Assembly (NCBI GenBank): GCA_028694105.1
Contig: JAQUUC010000017.1
Location: 1 to 57,618, forward strand
Length of the DNA: 57,618 nucleotides
DNA from: Hespellia sp.
Lineage (GTDB): Bacteria > Bacillota > Clostridia > Lachnospirales > Lachnospiraceae
Direction of reading: 5' to 3'
Under the pieces are notes generated by a model. It made no database searches. It saw nothing but the letters and a program-made list of their open reading frames with translations, and was not told the origin of the DNA. Below are positions 1 through 8,579 of this stretch, piece after piece; the first letter of the stretch is position 1; every line of letters begins with the position of its first letter. The translations under genes were made by a program, and so were the position numbers.

Positions 1-1935
1 AGTGTCGGACAGGCTTTAAATGATACATCAGTGGATGATTGGAATCGTGTTTTGCAGCAGGCATCAGAGATTGACGGAAACAGTTATTTTGTGATTGATG
101 CAAGTGGAAATGATGTTTTAAACGGTGAAAACATAGATGTTTCGCAGGAAAGCCTAAAGGAGAGGCTGACCTCGAATGCAAGCGGACTGATTGGACCGGG
201 ATACGATCCAATTACCGGAAAGCAATCGACATTTGCTTATTCCACATTTCAAAGCGCACAGGGACAAACGCTTTATGTTTTAACGTCTCTGGATAGCGAG
301 ACACTGTATGATGCAATGAATCTTTCCGTATATGGTGGGAATGGATATTCTTATATTGTAGATTCTGATGGTTACACTGTGCTGTATTCCAAACAGCCGG
401 ACAGTAATAAAACTTTTTCCAGTATTCTGGAACTTCTAAGCGAGAGAAAAACGACATATATGCATAATGTAAGCGTGATTTCAGATTTGGAAAAGGCACT
501 GAAAGAAAACATCGCAGGAGTAGGCTATTATCAGCACGACGGGAAGGACTGCGTGGTTTCAGTGGCGCCGATTCAGATTTCCGGTAATTGGAGTGTCATT
601 ACGGTTGTGAATGAAACCTATCTTTATTCGGAAATCCAGCAGATACTGGTGCATACCCTTCAGGTTCTGGTTATTATCATCGTATGTCTTATCCTGAGCG
701 GAATTCTGATTTTAAAGAATAGCAGAAGGAGCCAGAAATATCAGCTTCTCAGTGAACAGCTTCAAACAGCGAAGATGGAAGCCGATCGTGCAAACCGTGC
801 GAAAAGCGAATTTCTCTCTCGTATGAGCCACGATATTCGAACTCCGATGAATACAATTATCAATCTGACAAGTCTGGTAAAAGAAGAGATTGATGACAAG
901 GAGGCAGCAATCTGTGATCTGGAAAAAGTAGAGACTTCAAATGTATTCCTGCTGGCTCTGATCAATGATATTCTGGATATGTCCCGTATTGAACAGGGGA
1001 AGATTGAACTGCATCCGGAAAACTATTCTTATCAGGAGTTTTCAAACTATCTTTTCAGCACGTTTGAGCCACTCTGCAAGTCAAAAAATATTAAGTTTAT
1101 CATGAAGGATAATGCAGAAGATATTGACGTATATGTGGATAAAGTCAGATTGAATCAGGTCTGTTTCAATCTGCTTTCCAATGCGGTAAAATATACCCCT
1201 GCAGGGGGCACTGTCAGCTTTGTACTTGAACAGGATGGAATTCAAAATGGAAAAATGCCCTGTACATTTCTTGTTTCTGATACGGGGATAGGGATGAGTG
1301 AAAAATTTCAGACGCATATGTTTGAACCGTTTGAACGCGAAACAAATTCGATGGGCACAGTACAGGGCAGTGGTCTTGGTCTTTCTATCGTGAGACAGAT
1401 CGTTGCACTGATGGGTGGAACGATGACGGTTGAATCAAAACAGGGGGAAGGAACTTCCGTTTGTGTCCGGCTGGAGTTGGAAATTGCAGCCGAAAAACAA
1501 CAGACAGTAGAAACAAATCAGATTGACTTGGATATATTACGGAACTGCCACGTCCTGGTTGCAGAAGATCATCCGCTGAACCAGCAGATCGCACAGCGTC
1601 TGCTTCAAAAAGTGGGAGTTTCGGTCACGCTGGTAAACAATGGACAGGAGGCAGTAGAATGTTTTGAAGAATGCGGCAAAGATTATGATGCCATTTTGAT
1701 GGACATGCGTATGCCGGTTATGGATGGGCTTTGTGCGGCCAGAATGATACGAAGGATTTCAAAAGCGTGGGCGAAGACGATACCGATTATTGCCATAACA
1801 GCAAATGCCTTCAAGGAAGATAAAGAAGAGGCAACAGCAGCAGGTATGAATGCTCATCTGGCAAAGCCGATTGATCCACTACTGTTATATCAGACACTGG
1901 CGATTCAGATTACAAATGCTGCAAAAAAAGAGTAG
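1..1935 (+). CDS. Hybrid sensor histidine kinase, 5' end outside window
   Basis: Membrane-bound two-component kinase with its own receiver. The frame is open from base 1, so the gene begins upstream; the GTG at 31 is in frame but has no convincing ribosome binding site. Numbering from that GTG, residues 1-200 look like an extracellular Cache-type sensor, and a strongly hydrophobic helix lies at about 206-229. A HisKA domain follows with the phospho-accepting His267 in MSHDIRTPMN, then an HATPase domain with the DTGIGM and GSGLGLSIV nucleotide-binding boxes. A C-terminal receiver starts near 505 with VAEDHPLN and has Asp558 in ILMDMRMPVMDG. No HPt or DNA-binding domain is present, so phosphate must pass to a separate partner not seen here. 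The ligand is unknown. Family assignment is firm; role is not. Confidence 0.93.
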   Translation, partial: SVGQALNDTSVDDWNRVLQQASEIDGNSYFVIDASGNDVLNGENIDVSQESLKERLTSNASGLIGPGYDPITGKQSTFAYSTFQSAQGQTLYVLTSLDSETLYDAMNLSVYGGNGYSYIVDSDGYTVLYSKQPDSNKTFSSILELLSERKTTYMHNVSVISDLEKALKENIAGVGYYQHDGKDCVVSVAPIQISGNWSVITVVNETYLYSEIQQILVHTLQVLVIIIVCLILSGILILKNSRRSQKYQLLSEQLQTAKMEADRANRAKSEFLSRMSHDIRTPMNTIINLTSLVKEEIDDKEAAICDLEKVETSNVFLLALINDILDMSRIEQGKIELHPENYSYQEFSNYLFSTFEPLCKSKNIKFIMKDNAEDIDVYVDKVRLNQVCFNLLSNAVKYTPAGGTVSFVLEQDGIQNGKMPCTFLVSDTGIGMSEKFQTHMFEPFERETNSMGTVQGSGLGLSIVRQIVALMGGTMTVESKQGEGTSVCVRLELEIAAEKQQTVETNQIDLDILRNCHVLVAEDHPLNQQIAQRLLQKVGVSVTLVNNGQEAVECFEECGKDYDAILMDMRMPVMDGLCAARMIRRISKAWAKTIPIIAITANAFKEDKEEATAAGMNAHLAKPIDPLLLYQTLAIQITNAAKKE

Positions 1936-1961
1936 ACAAAGGGATCGTTTTAGTTTATAAT
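1933..1961 (+). promoter_or_regulatory. Promoter of the ABC transporter pair
   Basis: A -35-like TAGACA (1933-1938), a 17-base spacer and a perfect TATAAT (1956-1961). It overlaps the stop codon of the histidine kinase gene and would start transcription near 1968, leaving an approximately 80-base leader before the first ABC gene. This implies that the transporter pair is transcribed separately from the kinase. Confidence 0.65.
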
Positions 1962-1970
1962 GATTGTCGA

Positions 1971-1998
1971 GTGTGGTGGGAGAAAACTCCCGCCATAC
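1971..1998 (+). terminator. Leader hairpin upstream of the ABC pair (terminator or attenuator-like)
   Basis: A 12-pair stem (1971-1982 with 1987-1998, two G-T wobbles) closes on an AAAA loop and is followed by a short T run (TTTT within 2000-2003). It may end read-through from the kinase gene. Because it lies downstream of the predicted promoter it could instead act in the leader of the ABC operon. The T run is weak for a strong terminator. Confidence 0.45.
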
Positions 1999-2011
1999 AT
2001 TTTACACAACG

Positions 2012-2027
2012 GTTAGTTATAACTAAC
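2012..2027. promoter_or_regulatory. Perfect 16-bp palindrome, probable operator
   Basis: GTTAGTTA followed directly by its reverse complement TAACTAAC, 20 bases before the start codon of the first ABC gene and after the predicted transcription start. A perfect palindrome of this length in a leader is typical of a dimeric repressor site. The TTAG...CTAA ends resemble metal-responsive (DtxR-like) operators, which would suit a metal or siderophore transporter, but the regulator is not in this window and the match is inference. Confidence 0.5.
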
Positions 2028-2047
2028 ACAAGGAAGGGGAATGTAAC

Positions 2048-3817
2048 ATGAAAAAAGAAAGTTCTTTGCAGAAACTATTTGATTATGCGGGAAACTACAA
2101 GTATTTGACGATATCCTCCTGGATATTGTCGGCGATCAGTGCATGGATCGCGCTGGTTCCATTTTATTACATATGGAAAATTGTGGATGAAGTATTGCAG
2201 GTGTCTCCGGATTTTGGCAAAGCAGTGCATCTGAGCCGGTATGGCTGGAGTGCGGTGGGATTTGCCCTGCTGTCGATGTTCATTTACATATGTGGTCTGA
2301 TGTGCTCCCATATTGCAGCCTTCCGTGTGCAGGCAAATATGCGGTCGCAGACGATGCGGCATATCCTAACGCTTCCGATGGGATTTATGGATGGAATAGG
2401 CAGCGGTAAAATCCGTAAAATCGTCAATGAATCCAGTGAGGCCACGGAAACCTATCTGGCACATCAGCTTCCGGACCGTGCAGGCGCGATGGCAACACCG
2501 GTGGGACTGCTGATTCTGCTGCTGGTATTTGACTGGCGCCTTGGGCTTTTCAGTCTGATTCCTGTCGTGACAGCATTTTTGATTATGGGAAGCATGACGG
2601 GAAATAAGATGAAAGAAAAGATGGCACAGTATCAGAATTCTCTGGAAGAAATGTCGAACGAGGCGGTGGAATACGTGCGCGGTGTGCCTGTCGTAAAGAC
2701 CTTCGGCCAGTCGGTATTTTCTTTTAAGCGATTCAAAGAATCCATTGATAATTATGAAAAATGGGTCATTTCCTATACGAAGGATCTGCGCCTGCCGATG
2801 ATCCTGTATACGACAATGATCAATGCGGTTTTCGCTGTACTGACTGCAGCTGCGTTTTTATTCACAGCAAATGGTATTACCAATACGTTTTTACTGAATC
2901 TGATTTTTTATATTATTATCACACCGATTATCACGGTCACACTGAATAAGATTATGTTTTCCAGCGAAAATGTAATGGTGGTAGAAGATGCGCTGGCAAG
3001 GATTGACAGTGTGATGGCGATGAAGCCGTTGGAAGAAGCAGAAAAGCCACAGTCTCCGAAAGGTACTTCCATCACGCTGGAACAGGTATCATTCCGATAT
3101 CCGGACACAGCAAAGGACGCAATTCACCGCGTGTCACTCAGCATAAAAGAGGGAGAACATGTAGCGTTTGTCGGTCCGTCCGGCGGGGGAAAAACAACAC
3201 TGGCCAGCCTGATTGCGAGATTCTGGGATGCGTCAGAAGGAAAAATCTGTATCGGCGGAGCAGATGTGAGCCAGATTGCGAGCAGAGAGCTTATGAATAC
3301 AGTGTCCTTTGTGTTTCAGGACAGCAAACTGCTGAAGATGTCCATCTTGGAAAATGTTCGAATGGGAAGACCGGAGGCATCCAAAGCTGAGGTGCTGCAG
3401 GCATTAACAGCTGCGGGCTGTGACGATATCCTTGCGAAAATGCCGGAAGGTGCCGATACGATAATCGGAAGCCGGGGAACGTATGTGTCCGGTGGCGAAG
3501 CGCAGCGAATCTCCATCGCAAGAGCAATGCTGAAAAATGCACCGATTCTGATTTTGGATGAAGCCACGGCATTTGCGGATCCGGATAACGAAGCGAAGGT
3601 GCAGGAGGCATTTGCAAGATTGTCGGAAGGAAAGACGGTCATTATGATTGCGCACCGGTTATCAACAATCACGGGCACCGACCGGATTTACGTATTAAAG
3701 GATGGGCAGATTGAAGAGCAGGGCAGTCACGATGTTCTGGAAAAACAGGCAGGTCTGTATGCACATATGTGGACAGAATACAACAAATCTGCAAACTGGA
3801 AAGTAGGAGGTGTATGA
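2048..3817 (+). CDS. ABC transporter, fused permease/ATPase (IrtA/YbtP-like half)
   Basis: 589-residue half transporter: an exporter-type six-helix membrane domain (about residues 15-305) followed by an ATPase domain. Visible motifs are Walker A GPSGGGKTT near residue 376, an ABC signature VSGGEAQR and Walker B ILILDEATAFADPDNE. The ATAFADPDNE form is the one I associate with the paired IrtAB/YbtPQ-type transporters, many of which import siderophores despite the exporter fold. An AAGGGG ribosome binding site lies 8 bases before the ATG. The next gene begins within a few bases of this stop, so the two very likely form a heterodimer. Substrate is unknown: iron-siderophore import is an inference supported by the palindrome upstream, and peptide or drug export remains possible. 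Confidence 0.92.
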   Translation: MKKESSLQKLFDYAGNYKYLTISSWILSAISAWIALVPFYYIWKIVDEVLQVSPDFGKAVHLSRYGWSAVGFALLSMFIYICGLMCSHIAAFRVQANMRSQTMRHILTLPMGFMDGIGSGKIRKIVNESSEATETYLAHQLPDRAGAMATPVGLLILLLVFDWRLGLFSLIPVVTAFLIMGSMTGNKMKEKMAQYQNSLEEMSNEAVEYVRGVPVVKTFGQSVFSFKRFKESIDNYEKWVISYTKDLRLPMILYTTMINAVFAVLTAAAFLFTANGITNTFLLNLIFYIIITPIITVTLNKIMFSSENVMVVEDALARIDSVMAMKPLEEAEKPQSPKGTSITLEQVSFRYPDTAKDAIHRVSLSIKEGEHVAFVGPSGGGKTTLASLIARFWDASEGKICIGGADVSQIASRELMNTVSFVFQDSKLLKMSILENVRMGRPEASKAEVLQALTAAGCDDILAKMPEGADTIIGSRGTYVSGGEAQRISIARAMLKNAPILILDEATAFADPDNEAKVQEAFARLSEGKTVIMIAHRLSTITGTDRIYVLKDGQIEEQGSHDVLEKQAGLYAHMWTEYNKSANWKVGGV

Positions 3818-3819
3818 TT

Positions 3820-5556
3820 ATGAGTATCAATGAACGATTACAGCATAAGTATGCGCTGTCAAAACAAGGGGCATCGGATATGATGAAAGCCTTTGTCAGT
3901 GTCACATGCTCCAATATTGTACTAATGCTGCCGGTCGGACTGCTGTACGGTCTGATCAAAGATTTTTTGAACGGTTCTATGACGGGAAGCCGCATTCCAT
4001 TTTATGCAGTCGGGTGTATCCTTTGCCTGACACTGATTAGCATTACAACGTATATCCAATACAATGCAACATTTTTTGCAACGTACGTGGAAAGCGGGAT
4101 TCGAAGAACGACTCTGGCGGAAAAATTAAGAAAGCTGCCCTTATCATTCTTTGGAAAAAAGGATCTTGCGGATCTGACCAGCACGATTATGGCAGACTGC
4201 GCGACGCTGGAGACCGCATCGTCCCACTGGATACCGGAACTGATTGGGGCATTGATTTCCACCTGCCTGATTGCTGTTTCGCTGTTTTTCTTCGACTGGA
4301 GGATGGCAATTGCAGCACTCTGGGTGCTTCCGGTCGCATTCGTGATTGTGCTGTCTGCATCAAAGGTTATGAACCGCTCCGGCAAGAAGCATATGAAACT
4401 GAAGATGGACTGTGCAGACGGAATACAGGAATGCTTAGAAACAGTAAGAGATCTGAAGGCCAATAACGCACAGTCTGCTTATATGAATGGATTAGAAAGA
4501 AAAATCCGGGCGGTAGAAAAGCATGCAATTGTAAATGAACTGACAACGGCTGTCTTTGTCTCTGCGGCACAGATGATCCTGAAATTGGGAATTGCAACCG
4601 TTGCCCTTGTGGGTGGGATTCTGCTGGTAAATAAAAGTCTGGATGCAGTGACCTTCTTTCTGTTTCTTCTGCTGGTGTCGAGACTGTATGATCCGATGCA
4701 GATTTCGCTGCAGAATCTGGCTGCGATTATTGCAGCGGAGGTACCGTGTGAGCGTATGGACGAGATTTTATCACACGAGATGCAGACCGGGAAGCAGAAC
4801 CTTACGAATCAGGGCTGCGATATGACATTTGACCGGGTTGGATTTACGTACCACGCAGACGAGACAGTTCTGAAAGAGGTATCATTTACTGCTAAACAAG
4901 GTGAGGTTACAGCGCTGATCGGACCATCCGGCGGTGGAAAAACTACGGTATCACGACTTGCAACACGTTTCTGGGATGCGAATCAGGGACAGATCACGGT
5001 TGGCGGTATGGAAGTGTCAGGAACAGATCCGGAGACGTTGATGTCGCTGTATGCGATTGTATTTCAGGATGTCACACTGTTTAACAACACCGTGATGGAA
5101 AACATTCGAATCGGAAGGAAAGACGCGACGGATGAAGAAGTGATTGCAGCGGCGAAGCTGGCGCATTGTGATGAATTTGCAGAGAAGCTGCCGAGAAAAT
5201 GGAACACGATGATCGGAGAGAACGGATCGGAATTATCAGGAGGAGAGAGACAGCGGATATCAATCGCAAGAGCATTTTTAAAGGATGCACCGATTATTCT
5301 GCTGGACGAGGCAACGGCATCGCTGGATGTGGACAATGAGACACTGATTCAGGAGTCGCTGTCGAAACTGATCAGGAATAAGACCGTTCTCATCATCGCC
5401 CACCGGATGCGGACCGTTGCAAATGCAGACAAGATCGTCGTATTAAAAGACGGCGTTGTGGCAGAACAAGGCAGCCCGGAGGTGTTAGCCAAGAAAAACG
5501 GAATCTATCAGCATATGATTCAGATGCAGCTGAAAGCGGAAGCGTGGAAAATCTAG
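3820..5556 (+). CDS. ABC transporter, fused permease/ATPase (IrtB/YbtQ-like partner)
   Basis: Second half transporter, 578 residues from the chosen start. The frame is open further upstream inside the previous gene, but AGGAGG at 3805-3810 sits 9 bases before the ATG at 3820; an ATG at 3814, which overlaps the upstream stop, is only 3 bases away and less likely. The protein has a six-helix exporter-type membrane domain and then an ATPase domain with Walker A GPSGGGKTT, signature ELSGGERQR and Walker B IILLDEATASLDVDNE. Both nucleotide-binding domains of the pair look catalytically complete. It is tightly coupled to the preceding gene and is followed by a strong hairpin terminator. Confidence 0.92.
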   Translation: MSINERLQHKYALSKQGASDMMKAFVSVTCSNIVLMLPVGLLYGLIKDFLNGSMTGSRIPFYAVGCILCLTLISITTYIQYNATFFATYVESGIRRTTLAEKLRKLPLSFFGKKDLADLTSTIMADCATLETASSHWIPELIGALISTCLIAVSLFFFDWRMAIAALWVLPVAFVIVLSASKVMNRSGKKHMKLKMDCADGIQECLETVRDLKANNAQSAYMNGLERKIRAVEKHAIVNELTTAVFVSAAQMILKLGIATVALVGGILLVNKSLDAVTFFLFLLLVSRLYDPMQISLQNLAAIIAAEVPCERMDEILSHEMQTGKQNLTNQGCDMTFDRVGFTYHADETVLKEVSFTAKQGEVTALIGPSGGGKTTVSRLATRFWDANQGQITVGGMEVSGTDPETLMSLYAIVFQDVTLFNNTVMENIRIGRKDATDEEVIAAAKLAHCDEFAEKLPRKWNTMIGENGSELSGGERQRISIARAFLKDAPIILLDEATASLDVDNETLIQESLSKLIRNKTVLIIAHRMRTVANADKIVVLKDGVVAEQGSPEVLAKKNGIYQHMIQMQLKAEAWKI

Positions 5557-5609
5557 CAGGATACACGAGGAAAAGTGCTGAGAAATCGTTTAGAATGAAA
5601 GAAGGAAGA

Positions 5610-5665
5610 AAGAACCGGATTTCAAGGGGAAGATAAGATCAACTTCCCCTTGAGGCACGGTTCTT
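5610..5665. terminator. Bidirectional terminator between convergent genes
   Basis: Two nested stems: AAGAACCG (5610-5617) with CGGTTCTT (5658-5665), and CAAGGGGAAG (5623-5632) with CTTCCCCTTG (5643-5652). T-rich sequence follows on the plus strand (to about 5680). The stop codon of the minus-strand gene overlaps its edge. It would end the ABC operon and the opposing small gene. Confidence 0.85.
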
Positions 5666-5984
5666 ATTTTATCTTTTTTAAATAGATTTTATTAAAAGCT
5701 AATCCCATAACAACGCCTACTGCCATAAGTCCAAAACCAACGGGCGTAAACCATCCGGGAACGCTTACGTTGTCAGCAAATAAGCTTAAATCCGTAAGCT
5801 CACATCCGATTCCCATGACGATGGATGCGACTCCCATCGGGCGAATCCATGCTTTCATCGATTCCGGGGTGTACTTTCCGGTCATGGATGCTTTATAAGG
5901 AATCATGACTCCAAATAAATTCAGAATCCCCTCCACGATTAAGATAATTGCGATAATATCAAATGCCCCTATATCATTAAACAT
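5664..5984 (-). CDS. Small three-helix membrane protein, unrecognised
   Basis: 106-residue hydrophobic protein with predicted membrane segments at about residues 8-28, 44-62 and 78-97 and a basic C-terminus (KKIK). I do not recognise a family or catalytic motif. The start is supported by a strong AGGAGGAGG ribosome binding site just upstream on the minus strand and a good promoter (6011-6038). It is monocistronic, convergent with the ABC operon and divergent from the hydrogenase operon, and nothing around it suggests a function. Likely a real gene of unknown role. Confidence 0.8.
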   Translation of the reverse strand: MFNDIGAFDIIAIILIVEGILNLFGVMIPYKASMTGKYTPESMKAWIRPMGVASIVMGIGCELTDLSLFADNVSVPGWFTPVGFGLMAVGVVMGLAFNKIYLKKIK

Positions 5985-6010
5985 ATAGACCTCCTCCTTT
6001 GTTTTTTTTC

Positions 6011-6038
6011 ATTATAGCATAATATACTATAAAGTGAA
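6011..6038 (-). promoter_or_regulatory. Promoter of the small membrane protein gene
   Basis: Read on the minus strand: a -35-like TTCACT (complement of 6033-6038), a 16-base spacer and a perfect TATAAT -10 (complement of 6011-6016). The start codon lies about 27 bases downstream. Confidence 0.6.
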
Positions 6039-6156
6039 CTTAAATTAAGCATTTGTGTAATCTGTATAAAATGAAAAAAAATATTGATGGATTTTCGTTA
6101 TTATGTATGTTAAAATATAGACAACATTGACTTATGAAATACAAGGAGGTTTAAAA

Positions 6157-6651
6157 ATGCCCGCAGCAAAGACGACAGTTCCGTTTTCCGGAACGAAAGA
6201 ACAAGAAGAATCTTTATTAAAAGTAATTGCGGATTTGAAGGATGAGAAGGGTGCGCTGATGCCAATTTTGCAGAAGGCACAGGATATCTACGGATATCTG
6301 CCGATTGAAGTGCAGACCATGATTTCGAACGAGACGGGAATACCACTGGAGAAAATCTATGGTGTTGTTACATTTTATTCACAGTTCTCGCTGAATCCAA
6401 AAGGAAAATATCAGATTTCAGTCTGTCTCGGAACGGCTTGTTACGTAAAGGGTTCGGGAGAGATTTACAATGCACTGACACAGAAACTTGGCATCGAGGG
6501 CGGTGAGTGTACGTCGGATGGCAAGTTTTCTCTGGATGCGTGCCGCTGCATCGGAGCCTGCGGCCTTGCACCTGTTATGACGATTAACGGAGAGGTGCAC
6601 GGTAGGCTGACAGTAGATATGCTGGATGATATTCTGGCTCAGTATGAATAG
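6157..6651 (+). CDS. hydC: NAD-linked [FeFe] hydrogenase subunit HydC (NuoE-like)
   Basis: 164-residue thioredoxin-fold [2Fe-2S] protein of the NuoE/HydC family, the electron-transfer subunit of the trimeric NAD-dependent (in several species electron-bifurcating) hydrogenase. Cluster ligands are visible as CLGTAC near residue 90 and CRCIGAC near residue 130. The frame extends 10 codons upstream, but AAGGAGG at 6142-6148 places the start at 6157. It is first of the hydC-hydB-hydA set, with 11 bases to hydB. Complex I subunit E is the alternative, but the H-cluster protein two genes downstream decides for hydrogenase. Confidence 0.93.
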   Translation: MPAAKTTVPFSGTKEQEESLLKVIADLKDEKGALMPILQKAQDIYGYLPIEVQTMISNETGIPLEKIYGVVTFYSQFSLNPKGKYQISVCLGTACYVKGSGEIYNALTQKLGIEGGECTSDGKFSLDACRCIGACGLAPVMTINGEVHGRLTVDMLDDILAQYE

Positions 6652-6662
6652 AATGGAGGGAT

Positions 6663-8561
6663 ATGATGAAATCGCTTGAGGAATTACAAGTTATTAGAGA
6701 AAAGATGCATGACCGGGTTGCGATTCGAAGAGAGAATCCGGAGTTATTACATCAGGGAGAGGACTCGGAATTTCCATACCGCCTTCATGTATTAGTATGT
6801 GGTGGTACCGGATGTACCTCATCCGGAAGTCAGGAGATCAGAGAAACACTGGAAAAAGAAATCAAAGCACAGGGACTGGAAACGCAGGTATGCGTCATTA
6901 AGACTGGATGCTTCGGACTCTGCGCACTGGGCCCGATTATGATTGTGTATCCGGAAGGTGCATTTTATTCCATGATCAAAGTGGAAGACATTCCTGAAAT
7001 CGTGTCGGAGCATTTCGTAAAAGGAAATGTGGTTCGACGCCTTTTATATGATGAGACAACCAAGACAGAGAAGATTCTGCCGATGGATGAGACGAATTTC
7101 TATAAGAAGCAGCACAGAATTGCACTTCGCAACTGTGGTGTGATTAATCCGGAGAATATTGAGGAGTATATCGGAACCGGCGGATATCAGGCACTTGGCA
7201 AAGCGCTCACAGATATGAAGCCGGAGGACGTCATCCAGACACTTTTGGACAGCGGACTTCGGGGACGCGGCGGTGCCGGCTTCCCGACCGGATTAAAATG
7301 GAAATTTGCGGCAGGTAATGACGCGGACCAGAAATATGTCTGTTGTAATGCCGATGAAGGTGACCCGGGTGCATTTATGGACCGTTCCGTGCTCGAGGGT
7401 GATCCCCACGTGGTACTGGAAGCTATGGCGATCGCCGGATTTGCGATCGGTGCAACGCAGGGCTACATATATGTGCGTGCCGAATACCCGATCGCGGTAG
7501 AGCGTCTGGAGATTGCAATTAGTCAGGCGAGAGAATACGGGATGCTCGGCAAAGACATTTTCGGAACCGGATTTGATTTTGATATTGACCTGCGACTGGG
7601 CGCGGGCGCCTTTGTGTGCGGAGAAGAGACTGCGCTGATGACTTCTATTGAAGGCAATCGAGGCGAGCCGAGACCGAGACCGCCATTCCCGGCAGTGAAG
7701 GGATTATTCCAGAAACCGACGATTTTAAATAACGTAGAGACTTATGCCAATATTCCACAGATTATCGTAAACGGACCGGAGTGGTTCGCAGCGATGGGAA
7801 CCGAGAAATCCAAGGGAACGAAGGTATTTGCGCTTGGTGGCAAGATTAACAATACAGGTTTGGTCGAGATTCCGATGGGCACAACGCTTCGCGAAATCGT
7901 CGAGGAAATCGGCGGAGGAATTCCAAACGGCAAGAAGTTCAAGGCAGCGCAGACCGGTGGACCTTCCGGCGGCTGTATTCCTGCATCGCAGATGGATGTC
8001 CCGATTGATTATGATAACCTGATTGCCATCGGCTCGATGATGGGCTCCGGCGGACTGATTGTTATGGACGAAGACAACTGTATGGTAGATATCGCTAAAT
8101 TCTTCCTTGAATTTACGGTAGATGAATCCTGCGGCAAATGTTCTCCATGCCGCATCGGTACACGGCGTATGCTTGAGATATTAGAGAAGATTACACACGG
8201 TCAGGGTGAGATGGAAGACCTTGAGAAGCTCGAAGAGCTGGCAGAGCATTTGAAACACAATTCACTCTGTGCGCTCGGACAGACTGCCCCGAACCCGGTT
8301 ATTTCCACGATGAAATATTTCCGCGACGAATACATTGCCCACATTGTGGACAAGAAATGTCCGGCCGGCGTATGTAAAGCACTCCTTCAGTATAAGATTG
8401 ACGCGGACAAATGTAAGGGATGTACCTTATGTGCAAGAAATTGTCCGGCAGATGCGATCACAGGAACTGTCAAAGAACCGCACGTCATTGATTCTGCAAA
8501 ATGTATCAAGTGTGGCGCTTGTATGGAAAAATGTCGTTTCGGCGCAATCTACAAGGAATGA
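6663..8561 (+). CDS. hydB: NAD-linked [FeFe] hydrogenase subunit HydB (NuoF-like, flavin and NADH site)
   Basis: 632 residues in the order expected for HydB. An N-terminal [2Fe-2S] thioredoxin-like part carries CGGTGC and TGCFGLC. The NuoF core that binds FMN and NAD(H) has GRGGAGFPTG near residue 200, CNADEGDPGAFMDRS and GAGAFVCGEETAL. A [4Fe-4S] site follows with ESCGKCSPCRIGTRR and a later Cys. The C-terminus is a two-cluster ferredoxin (CKGCTLCARNC and CIKCGACMEKC). It accepts electrons from NADH and passes them to HydA, possibly with ferredoxin in a bifurcating reaction. Two adjacent ATGs (6663, 6666) follow a GGAGGG site. All cluster and nucleotide motifs look intact. Confidence 0.95.
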   Translation: MMKSLEELQVIREKMHDRVAIRRENPELLHQGEDSEFPYRLHVLVCGGTGCTSSGSQEIRETLEKEIKAQGLETQVCVIKTGCFGLCALGPIMIVYPEGAFYSMIKVEDIPEIVSEHFVKGNVVRRLLYDETTKTEKILPMDETNFYKKQHRIALRNCGVINPENIEEYIGTGGYQALGKALTDMKPEDVIQTLLDSGLRGRGGAGFPTGLKWKFAAGNDADQKYVCCNADEGDPGAFMDRSVLEGDPHVVLEAMAIAGFAIGATQGYIYVRAEYPIAVERLEIAISQAREYGMLGKDIFGTGFDFDIDLRLGAGAFVCGEETALMTSIEGNRGEPRPRPPFPAVKGLFQKPTILNNVETYANIPQIIVNGPEWFAAMGTEKSKGTKVFALGGKINNTGLVEIPMGTTLREIVEEIGGGIPNGKKFKAAQTGGPSGGCIPASQMDVPIDYDNLIAIGSMMGSGGLIVMDEDNCMVDIAKFFLEFTVDESCGKCSPCRIGTRRMLEILEKITHGQGEMEDLEKLEELAEHLKHNSLCALGQTAPNPVISTMKYFRDEYIAHIVDKKCPAGVCKALLQYKIDADKCKGCTLCARNCPADAITGTVKEPHVIDSAKCIKCGACMEKCRFGAIYKE

Positions 8562-8579
8562 TGAAGGAGGAGAGAAAAG

